NCBI GenBank assembly: GCA_905221605.1
Contig: CAJNDS010000990.1
Location: 136,501-200,500 of the forward strand
Source of the DNA: Symbiodinium natans
Taxonomy: Eukaryota > Sar > Dinophyceae > Suessiales > Symbiodiniaceae
Direction of reading: 5' to 3'
DNA length: 64,000 nucleotides
Position 1 is the first letter of the stretch. Each line of letters opens with the position of its first letter. Below the pieces are notes generated by a model. The model saw only the letters and a list, made by a program, of their open reading frames with translations, was not told the origin of the DNA and made no database searches. The position numbers were made by a program, and so were the translations under genes. Shown one piece after another: positions 48,601 to 57,041 of this stretch.

Positions 48601-50790
48601 AGCTTTGATGACGAAGGGGCGCTTCGGACTGCGGGAGTCCGGGGCGTGGGGGTATTATTGTAGAGTCTGACAGCGGTTGATGGCTTCAGCCTGTCTCCAA
48701 GCCGCTACGGTGCCGAAGGACGACGTTGGGTTCATAGAATTGAGGGCTCAAGTTAGGGGTCTTAGAATGGTCTGGCGGTTTATGGCTGGGTTTAGGGTTT
48801 AGGGTTTAGGGTTTAGGGTTTAGGGTTTAGGGTTTAGGGTTTAGGGTTTAGGGTTTAGGGTTTAGGGTTTAGGGTTTAGGGTTTAGGGTTAGGGTTTAGG
48901 GTTTATATAGGGTTTAAGAGCAGGGTGCAGAGTGTAATGTTCAGGAAAAAGGGCAGAACCCACCGATGCGAGGCTCTACCGTTCACCCGTAAACCTCAGT
49001 CTGCCAAACCCTAAACCCTAAACCCGAAACCCTAAACCCCAAACCCCAAAACCCCAAAACCCCAAAACCCCTAAACCCCTAAACCTTAAACACCCCTAAC
49101 CCTAAACGTCCCTTGAGCCCCCAAAGCCCTCACGGGAGGCAAGCTGCCGACATCACCCACGCCGTGGCCGGCACCAGGTAAATCCCCGCCATAATCATCC
49201 AGGATGTCTGAAAGCCATCTTTGAGCTCCTTGAAACTCGGGCTCAGGGTTGGTAGGATTTAGGGTGTTGGGGTTTAGGGTTTAGTGTTCAAGGCTTAGGG
49301 CTTGGGCTTTTGGATTCAAGGTTTAGGGATCAAGACGAGCTGGGCTCCCGCATTATGCTGGTGTATAGAGCGGGAGGCTTGGGACTTAGGGAGCATATGG
49401 AAAAAAGGGGCTGTTTCTGTCTTAAGACACCAGAACTACTATTTGCTTGAAAACGCCGCACAAAAATCTAGAAAATATTCCCTATATTACCCTTGTAAGG
49501 AGGAATCGTGTTTACTTTTTGGGGGGTTCTTAAGCAAGTAGTGGAGAAGGTCCTCGTGCTCCGAGCATGGTCCGAGCTTCTTCACAAGCGGCCCGTTCTC
49601 GGCGTCCGTCCCTGGGGCGTTGGCCACTTCCAGGGCGTCCATGGCCGTTCTGGCTTCTGCTACAACCTGCGCTCTGGCTGTTAAAATCGGCGTAAACCCC
49701 TGGAGCCCCAAGTGCTAACACCCTAGCAACCCTCCCGGTTTTTTCTTCAACAGTCAACACCGACTGAGCCTTGCAAGCCTTCAACTCACGCCCCAACTCG
49801 ACATGTTCCCATCCTCTACCCAAGCCGGGATTTTCCTTGAGGTTGACATCTTCAACCCTCTCAAAGCATATGTCTACAGATCCTCTTAAACCCAGGAAAA
49901 TATACAAAACAGCTACCTTGACCCCCTAAACCCAATGCCTCCTGGCTTCTGCCTAGGGCTCAAGTGGAAGGAGCTCAATGGCCGCCAAGCGTTCAGAAGA
50001 AACGGGTTAGGGTTTGGAGGTTTGAGGTTAAGGGTTGAGGGCTTAGGGTTTAGGGTCTTGCGGTTTCGGGGGTTAAAAAGCAGTCTGGGTTTAGTGACTT
50101 GCAACGGGGGTTGGATCGATTTGGTTGGGCGATCTTGATCTAGGGCTTCGGTTTTCATGTTCGGTCAGGCACAACCCGCACCTTGCACTTGTGTTGAGCG
50201 CTGGCACCCTCAAGTAAGGAACACACCAAATCCTAACGGAGACCCGATGGCTCGAACGTTTAAACCTTAAGCACTTGAACTCATATTAACCAACATGCAG
50301 AAGGTTTGTTGAAGAGTGAACGAGTCCAGCTGCGAGCGTCGTTCCACAATGCCTACTGCGGTAAACCCTACACTCTTTAAACCCCTAACCCTAAACCCCA
50401 AACCTGAATCCCAAACCCAAACCTGAAGCCTCAACCGAAGCCTCAACCTTCTCGACTGAGATGAGAGGGGTTACCTAGCCTTAGGACCCTACAGTAAGCC
50501 CCAAAGAAGTTTGCTGGGTTTGCACTTTACAGTCTCTGATCTTTGCACTTTAGGGTTTAGGGTTCAAAGTCACCCAAAACCCAAAACCCTAAGCCTTAAA
50601 CCCTAATCCCTAAACCCTTTTGGGGGTTTTAGGATTTTGGGGGCCACTTTGAGTTGATATTTGAGCTACGCGCGCTTTTTGTTCCCACTGCCGGCTTGCT
50701 CGCTGACCAAGCGTCAAGGAGAGCCACGGTGGCTGCGCCTGGCAGGTCCTGAGAACACTCCGCATTCCCAGCACCACACTCCAAGTCCAT
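39640..50790 (-). CDS. Polytopic membrane protein, about 18 exons, family unknown
   Basis: Exons in reading order with matching phases: 50648-50790 (ATG start, MDLECGAGNAECSQD), 49735-49884, about 49548-49673, 49148-49228 (FQTSWMIMAGIYLVPATAWV), 48335-48364 (VWLMYFVAGI, 30 nt), 47230-47301 (ENWNVLLPNLGATTARAV), 46594-46662 (VTGSVITLAGVWQ), 45654-45707, 44732-44784 (VICSVLTCIGGFGFILQ), 43990-44037 (AAFTAYGCCVVAFA), 43187-43243, 42284-42337, 42062-42097, 41971-42022 (YRVMLILGVRLQFSM), 40917-40991 (FFREDPYNQRF), 39798-39849 (WYLRAPNNLLNQILLF), 39640-39694 (FFAVVCVGLALFSAW). The N-terminal ~130 residues are soluble and helix-prone (coiled-coil-like AQVVAEARTAMDALEVAN); the rest has at least seven hydrophobic stretches with charged loops (PKRLAYWTARQKD). 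A transporter or channel is likely, but no family motif is recognised. The join between 49548 and 49228 is uncertain and the stop codon was not found; it may be two genes. Confidence 0.55.
41005..41160. repeat. Short repeat family C (copies also at ~30990-31080 and ~47408-47485)
   Basis: Copies share GGGCCC-ended palindromic arms (TTAGTGTGGGCCCTTA, GAGTATGGCCCTTAAAAGGG, GGGCCCATACTTCGGATG) around CCCCTTAtata-type centres. They look like another non-autonomous palindromic element, more diverged than families A and B. Confidence 0.5.
41257..41361. mobile_element. MITE-like family A, copy 4
   Basis: Starts TGGGATGTTTCCCC, arms TATACTAACAGTCCTTAATA / GACTGTTAGTATGAGG, ends GGGACATCCC. 105 bp. 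Confidence 0.8.
43854..43949. mobile_element. MITE-like family A, copy 5
   Basis: Starts TGGGATGTTCTTATACTAGC, ends AAAGGGGGACATCCCA; internal arms AGTCCTTAAT / AAGGACTGTTAATA. It lies in the intron after the 43990-44037 exon. Confidence 0.8.
45724..45792. repeat. Telomeric array CCCTAAA
   Basis: Nine to ten perfect units starting 17 bp upstream of exon 45654-45707 of the membrane-protein gene. Confidence 0.95.
46041..46445 (-). CDS. Hypothetical open frame, 134 codons, inside an intron
   Basis: A 405-nt frame almost free of telomeric repeat, lying in the intron between the 46594-46662 and 45654-45707 exons of the membrane-protein gene. Composition is protein-like (YHKATSLKLFHACWVRDREI) and Cys-rich, but no family is recognised. 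It could be a decayed element or an insertion. Confidence 0.25.
   Translation of the reverse strand: MTLTNCANIDRYHKATSLKLFHACWVRDREIWDLESASCFVPSRTSWPFEGSEKPAPQSSTTRFVSLFKLSAGEARKLAFSGNATSCWGFTLYALNECVAAMPCQHDVFSAAQCSTMCREFLAIPANPNTLSDL
47670..47775. repeat. Short repeat family D (second copy at ~31960-32055)
   Basis: Both copies keep the order GTTCTCA-GA/AAGTATG-GTCC, GTACCC(G/A)AAATATTAGG, GCCG-ATTAGAATAGC/GCCGCATAATAGC, CGAAA(A)GGG-CAA. No terminal structure was resolved. Confidence 0.5.
48110..48268. repeat. Octamer variant array CCCCTAAA
   Basis: About 19 units of an 8-bp repeat, one C longer than the local heptamer, nearly perfect (one CCCTTAAA). It lies in the intron between exons 47230-47301 and 48335-48364. 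Confidence 0.95.
48787..48906. repeat. Telomeric array TTTAGGG
   Basis: About 16 units, one of them shortened, opposite in orientation to the octamer array 520 bp away. Confidence 0.95.
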
Positions 50791-51099
50791 TTTGGAGGCA
50801 CAGAAAACCCAAACCCTAAACCCTAGTGCATAGGTCGAGTTTGGGGCTTCTAGGATGTCAGGCTCTGGCGGGCTCTGGGTTTGTTCTTTATTATTTTTTT
50901 TTTTTTTTGGGGGGGGGGCGGCCGGGGGTCTTGCTGTCGGAGACCAAGACTCATTGTAGCAGCCATGAGCACTACATACCTCAGGCTGTCGCTCAACAAC
51001 CAACCCCCAAGGCAGAACCTCTCGATGCAGGCGCTGCCTTTGCAAGGGCTCACGCTTAGGGCACCCTTCTCGCTGCGCCCTTACGCAGAAGTCGAGCAC

Positions 51100-51760
51100 T
51101 CCGCCCTCAACCTTTGAGACCCCATGAGCACTGATTCATCTGAAGCCCTCAAGCCTGAACTCGAAAGGAACCCTGAATCCCCAACCCGGGAGTCTCCAAA
51201 CTAAACCCGGAGTACCGAAACCCTGAACTCGATACCCCCCTGAATCTCTGAACCCCAAACCCTATGTAAGCCCCGGCGAGCAGGGTCCTGCTTCAGACCA
51301 CTATCTCGCTGATCTCCTGGCTTCAGGGGAGGAGCCATTCAGCTGCAGAGATTAGTCGGGGTTGAAGGATTGGCTGGGGCTTGGGGCTTTCAGGTTGTAG
51401 GGCTATATGTATATGTATATTATATATATATGGTTCGGCGTCGGGCCCCCATAATATCCCCCCCCCCCCCCCAAGACCCTTAAACCCTTTGCTTTGCGTG
51501 TTGTGGTTTGGAGGGATACGGACTCTAAGGGCGTGAGGATACTGGCCTTTTGGGTTCCTTTCGTTGAGGCTTGCCTATAAGGGATGCAGATATTGCTTTT
51601 TGGGTTCTGGGTTCTTTGGGACTATGCTGAGCTGCGGTTTAGGCTCAAGGGATGAGGAAAGGCCTCAAGGACAAGGATGCTTAAGGGATGAGGAGACTGG
51701 GTTTGACTTGAGGCTTGTGGGGATTGTGAAGGCATGCGGACACTGGTCTTCACTTTTGCG
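51100..51760. other. Intergenic stretch upstream of the membrane-protein gene and downstream of the fusion gene
   Basis: Degenerate telomere-like repeats, an AT tract at 51405-51432 and a poly-C run at 51460-51473. No gene or terminator motif is recognised; this should hold the 3' flank of the mobile element. No long terminal repeat matching 55.5 kb was seen. Confidence 0.5.
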
Positions 51761-51766
51761 TGCAGG

Positions 51767-54700
51767 TCAGGCACCGGAGGGGCCCTTGCTTCGGATGCGC
51801 TTCTGCGGTCTCTCGAGAGGAGTGCTTGCAGGTTCTGGAGGCTGAGCTTTGGGCAAAAGTTTCAAGTCTCCCTCATGTCTCACGAGCACTTCTCCTGTAT
51901 CGTTTGCTTGGAGCTTCACACTGCCGGCGCTGTTCTCGAGCACCACGAAGTCACGAACCCGTCCGGCCCGACAAAGGAATTTACCCCCGCCAGACTTACT
52001 GGTGTACTGGGAATTTTTTGCGATGACCCTGTCTCCGGTCACGAGGATGACATCCACAGCTGCTCGTTTGCGCTTGCATGCGATATCTTTCTTGAGTGCT
52101 GCCCGCATATGCGCGTTCTCGACGGCAGCCTGAATGGGCTGTAATCTGACATGGAAGTCGTCCGCCATCTTCTTGTAATGCTCTGGTCCCAATGCTTGAT
52201 CCTTGCGCAGGAAGTCGAGCCACTGCTCATCTGTCATCTCTGCCTCTTCAGACAGGATCTGCCTGAGGCCCACATTACGCCATCGAGATTCCAAGGGCCG
52301 CATCACCCACCAAAGAGTTTCGGGCGCCACCCCGAACTTCTGCAGAGGTGCGGAGTTGTATGCAAGCACTGCTGCCTGCAATCTCTCCCGGACCCCTCCG
52401 TGAGCATAGTCAAGCACACGATTCATGCACTCCGTCAAGCCGTTACTCTGCGGATGACCCGGTGGGATCGTCCGGTTGCGAAGGCCAATCGCCCGCTTGA
52501 GTGCCTGATGGCCAGGAATGCTTATTTCACAGAGACAAAAAGCAATATTTTGTACTACATTTGATACTCAAGGGTTAGGCCATAGAACTTGACGCAACCT
52601 TGCCTCGGAGATGACACTGGTAAACTGAGAGCCGTTGTCAGAGTGAACGCAGATGGGAAGGTCGAAGTCTTGGAAATACCTGCGTTGTTGGGTTCTACCA
52701 GGCTGAGGGCTGCAGGGCTCTTTTCGTGGAGGTTCACCAGTACTTTGAAAGGCCTTGGGTTAGGGCTTCGGGCTTTTGGGTTTAGGGTTTAGCTCTTTTC
52801 GTGGAGGTTCGCCAGTACTTTGAAAGTCTTCAGGGCTTCGGGTTTTTGGGTTTAGGGTTTAGGGTGGGTTTGAGAGTGCCTGATCAAGACTCCCTGGACG
52901 TTGCCGACGGTTGCGGCGCCATCATCGAGTGACCAAGCAGAAACACGCCACGTGGCAAAGTCCACGCAGACGAGCATGCACCAGCGAGGGGAGGTATCGT
53001 GCGGGGTCACTCTCTTGAGGTCCACGCCGACCACCTGACCTGCTAGTCCTGGTGTCGGTAGGTGTCGTGACTGTGGCCTGATGCACTGCCTCGTTGTTCT
53101 GGCGCGACACTGCTCGCACCTTGCGACGCACCAGGAAGCGTCCAAGGAAATATTGCACCAGTTCAGACCTTCGCTTTTCAGAGCCGAAACGATGCCAGCA
53201 CGTCCTCTGAGGTGGCACAGGTCAAGGTGTGCTTGGTAGAGGTAGTTGATCTTGTCGGGCACTGAGATGCCGCTGCTGTCGGGCTGCATACGCAGCGCAG
53301 TCCAGTCTGCACGGCCCATCGTAGCTTGCACAGCCTGGTACGCTTTGAGGTCGGTTGACGGGAGCACGTCGTCGTCAGCCGCCATGATGAAGCGCACGGC
53401 CGTAGCCTTGTCAGCATCTCGAGGCCAGAGTGACTCTTCGGCACCCGTTCCATGCTGGCCGGTGTGGTTGTTGACAGAGTCATCCTGGCCCTGCTGCAGC
53501 CTCGTGCGACAGCAGTCCTTGCAAGTGCTGCCGATTTTCAGTGGCTTCTGCCACTGGGACTTGGCGAAGCATTCCTTCGGTTTGTCTTCCTGACAGACGA
53601 CGCAGACTTTGGAGGTAGTAGCCTGGCTGGCGCAAGTGCAGTCCTTGCACTTGCGCGTGCTATCTGGCTGTTGCCACTGCGAGACGGTGAAGTTGCCAGA
53701 CCCCCGTAAAGCACCGCAGGCACTGCAGAGCTTTTCTTTCTTCGGCTGGGAGTCTTTCCCGCGCACAGCTGCCACAGAAGCTGCAGCAGCGCAGGACGTA
53801 CATTTACCAGCTTCGCCCAAGGCCCACTGCGAGGTGCTGTACTTGTCTCTCGGCATGTCGGTTTTGCAGACGGAGCAGACGCGAGAAGCCTTGACTCTCT
53901 TTCGAAGTTTTTCGTCGACTGGCTTGCATGCGAGACACACTGGCTCCTGGCAGGGTGCTTGCAGCAGGGGACTGAGTATGCAGGGTAAAGTTGCTTAAGG
54001 GTTCAGCAATGTTCAGGGATATTGAGGTTAGTATGGCGTCAAGTCCGCTCCTTGGAAGGCCACACAGAAGCCGCGTAGAGTGCACGGTCCTTTACTTGCT
54101 CGCAAGTAGCGCACTTCTTGCTGGTAGGCTGGTCCGGGAAGCGTTTCTGGAGCTCTTGGGCCAGCAAGCGCTTCACGTCCTGTGTTCAGGGTTTAGGGTT
54201 GAGGGTTCAGGGTGTAGGGTTGAGGACTTATAGTGTCGGGTTTAGGGTTCAGGGTTCGGAAACCTCGTTACCGGCTACGCCTTTCAGTGAAAGTACCCGT
54301 CCTGAGCTGTCAGACTCTGACCATTAGCTGGCGCAGGAGCAGGTGCAGGAGCAGCTGCAGACACTGCAGGTGGTACAGGCAGAGCTCCAGGAGCAGGTGC
54401 AGCAGCAACTGCAGGAGCAGCTGCTTCAGCAACTGGCTCAAGAAGTTCTGGACGGTCTGGAAGGCGCCGGACGCGTTGCCAAGCTTTCTCGAGAGTGAGG
54501 TTCTCGTAGTAGGTCTGGTTGGGCCGTCTGGCAAGAAAGCGACCAGACAAAGCCTTCTTTGCGTCTTCGAGTGACACATGTGGCCGCGTTTCGAGGAAGA
54601 CACAGCACATTGCCCAATCTTTCGCCGAGTTGTCTGACACGGGAGGTCTGGCCGCGGGCAGGCTTCCGACAGCCACTTCGTCCTGCACAGGGTCAAACCG

Positions 54701-55526
54701 GAGCTTCGGGGTAGGCGTCATGCTCAAGTATGTCGCCTCGTCCATGTGCTGTGTTTCGGCCAGCACGAGCTCCACTATGTCACCTTTGTCTGGCTTCACA
54801 TTGGTACTGCCCGGTAAGCGTCCTTGCTGGGAGCTTGTGCAGGCATTCATGTCGCCTTGCAAAGAGGCTGTCAGCTCACGTGCCACAACCAGACTGGACT
54901 TAGCCCTCATGGAGTCGGAGAGAGTGAGCCACAACTGGAAGTTACTGGGAGCACTGGTTTTCGTCAATGCTCTCGGTTTGAGTGCCACGAGCTTGTCCAG
55001 CGGCACGTTGCAGCAGTCCAAATCAACCAGCACCAAGGTTGAAAGCTGCGGTCTCACGAAAAAGTGGGTCTGTGGCTGTCTCAGCCAACGCTCCACATTA
55101 GCTCGGAGTGCGTTTGTTGGCAGAGCCGGTCGTTGTACGATGGCTCGGCTCTTGTCCTCGCAGAGTTTCGGCCATGCAACCGAAAACCCCAAGCACTGCT
55201 GAAAGTAGACTTCGCTTCACATTGGCACTGGCCAAAGGGGGGGGGGGGGGGCAAAACCCTCAACCCTAAAGTAAGTTTGAAACCCTAAACCCTCAACACC
55301 CTAAACCAAGGAAGCCTAAACCTAAACCCTAAACGAAACCCCCAACCACACCACAGGGGGGGGGGGGGGGGGGCGGGGTGGGCAAAACCCTGAACCCTAA
55401 AGCATAAAAGTCAGAAGGTGCCATGTTGACAGAGCCCTGCTCGCAGTCCTCAGTCAATATTGTCACCGACCAACTCGTTGCTTCAGGGAACGCATTGATG
55501 AATCGCAGTGCTGCTGAGACAGCCAT
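51767..55526 (-). CDS. Primase-like / Stc1-zinc / DDE-integrase fusion gene of a mobile element
   Basis: Exons: about 55424-55526 (likely ATG, MAVSAALRFINAFPEATSW), 54302-55198, 54051-54179, 52880-53946, 52599-52679, 51767-52520; about 1000 residues with all phases agreeing. Domains in order: (1) archaeo-eukaryotic-primase/RepB-like, with HFFVRP, LVLVDLD (DxD) and GRLPGSTNVK; (2) an Ala/Pro-rich linker; (3) four Stc1-like modules C-x2-C...SQW...C-x2-C (CATC/CLAC, CSVC/CTSC, CSAC/CKDC, CVVC/CKDC); (4) an H2C2 finger (HLDLCH...CEQC); (5) an integrase core with the acidic triad in VVGVDLKR, SDNGSQF and PQSNGLTE (43 residues between the last two, longer than the usual 35); (6) a C-terminal domain with VTGDRVIAK and a basic tail, ending in TGA. 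No reverse transcriptase, RNase H or protease is seen. The product could prime synthesis and integrate DNA (inference). The frame is intact, so it may be recent or expressed. Confidence 0.87.
54302..55198 (-). CDS. Exon carrying the AEP/RepB-like primase domain of the fusion gene
   Basis: A 299-codon exon with acceptor TTTCAG and donor CTCAG|GAC. A hydrophobic strand runs into VLVDLD, giving the paired acidic residues that bind metal in archaeo-eukaryotic primases. It is followed by TSAPSNFQLWLTL, a helical stretch, then GRLPGSTNVKPDKG, which matches the RLPG-(x)N-K signature of RepB-type primases. TYLSMTPTP and a conserved C-terminal helical part (SAKDWAMCCVFL, ALSGRFLARRPN) follow. The last ~45 residues are Ala/Pro-rich and read as a linker to the zinc modules. 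Without the neighbouring exon this would be annotated as a stand-alone RepB-like primase. Catalytic activity is inferred from motifs only. Confidence 0.85.
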
Positions 55527-56350
55527 GCATGCAATAATTAAGTCAAGCAAGGCTGCGTTTGGGGTTTAGGGTTTAGGGTTTAGAGTTTAGTGTTTAGGGT
55601 TTAGGTGTTCAGGGTTAAGGGTAAAGGGTTGAGGGTTTAGGGTTTAGGGTTTAGGAGGTCTTATATCCTGTGGCACGGTGCAGTTCAGCTAATTGAAGGC
55701 CCTGGGTGTGTGGGCAAAGTCTCGATAACATTGGAGCCATGCTTGCAGACACACCATGCTTGCAGACACATGTCGCTGACATGGGAGGCACGCCCTGCAG
55801 AGCAGGCGATAGGTCTAACCCCTATGCGTGACCCTTGTCGTCATTTAGGGTTTAGGGTTCAGGGTTTAGGGTTTAGGCTTTAGGGTTTAGGGGGGGGGAG
55901 GGGGGGGCAAAACCCTCAACCCTAAAGTTTGAAACCCTAAAGCCTGAAACCCTACAGCCTAAACCGTCAACCCTGAGTAAGGAAGGCTAAACCTAAACCC
56001 TAAACCAAGGAAGCCTAAACCTAAACCCTAAAGGAAACCCCCAACCACACCACAGGCGGGGGGGGCGGGGGGGGCAAAACCCTCAACCCTAAAGTTTGAA
56101 ACCCTAAACCCTAAACACCCTAAACCAAGGAAGCCTAAACCTAAACCCTAAACGAAACCCCCAACCACACCACAGGGGGGGGGGGGGGGGGGGGGCGGGG
56201 TGGGCAAAACCCTGAACCCTAAAGTTTGAAACCCTAAACCCTAAACCCTAGACCCTAGACCCTAAACCCTAACCCTAAACCCTAAACCCTCGTTCTTAAA
56301 AAGAAAGCCTAAACCCAAACCCCAAACCCAAACCCCCAACCACACCACAG
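55233..56350. repeat. ~130-bp repeat units with poly-G heads, partly forming an intron
   Basis: Units read poly-G, then CAAAACCCTCAACCCTAAAG, then GGAAGCCTAAACCTAAACCC, then CCCCCAACCACACCACAGG. Copies start near 55233, 55360, 55888, 56050 and 56170. The first two make up the intron between the first two exons of the primase-integrase gene; the others lie upstream of it. Confidence 0.75.
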
Positions 56351-57040
56351 GGGGGGGGGGGGGTGCAAAGTGGCAGGCGTTGCATCTCAGTATAATGAAA
56401 AGTATAATAGTATATGACCATTGTGTAGACCATTGGGGGGGGGGGGGGTGTGGGGGGGGGGGGGGCCGCCGGGGCTGAATCATACATATATATATATATA
56501 TATATAGGGTTTATTACGGTTTCGTGGGGCTTTGTTTGGGATGTATGGGGAGCAACGCAAAGCCTGCTGAGGACTCTTCTGCGCGCACTCTGTAAAGCGT
56601 GGCCCAAACTAACCCCTAAATCCTACATACGCTTGCCTCCCCACCCCCCGAATACTGAACATTCCCATTATGCAGTGATTTATAGTACTTTGCTGAAAGT
56701 GCTTAAAGTGTATGTTGGGATGTTCCCCCTTATACTCACAGTCCTTAGTTAATGGCGATTACCGTACCCCCTATTATACTCCCAATTAAGGACTGTTAGT
56801 ATAAGGGGGAGCATCCCACAGTGTCTGTATGGTCTGAGGTTTAGGACCTTGGGGAGGGAGGGGTAGTTTATGTCAAGAGTGCGGAAGCTGTCGCACTCAG
56901 GCTCACAACCCTAAACCCCGAAACGCCTCAACCCTTAAACCCTCAACAACCAAGAAATACATTGCTGTGTCAACGCTCTCAACCCCAAACTCTAAACCCT
57001 AAACTCGAAACCCTAAACCCCAAACCCTAAACCCCAAACC
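55560..57040. other. Intergenic: telomere-like repeats, poly-G units, MITE, AT microsatellite
   Basis: Between the integrase fusion gene and the cysteine-rich gene. Contains ~130-bp units with poly-G heads (55888-56350), an AT microsatellite at 56481-56507 and a MITE copy at 56716-56818. The block 55680-55850 is free of repeat and could be the promoter/5' UTR region of the fusion gene; no promoter motif is recognised. No gene seen. Confidence 0.6.
56716..56818. mobile_element. MITE-like family A, copy 6 (best preserved)
   Basis: A 103-bp palindrome: TGGGATGTTCCCCCTTATAC at the left, and the inverted GTATAAGGGGGAGCATCCCA at the right (one mismatch over 20). Confidence 0.85.
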
Positions 57041-57041
57041 T

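Noticed and set aside
52151-52564. 137-codon plus-strand open frame
   Set aside because: Antisense shadow of the integrase exon 51767-52520.
54519-55202. 227-codon plus-strand open frame
   Set aside because: Exactly antisense to the primase exon, which has family motifs; the plus reading has none.
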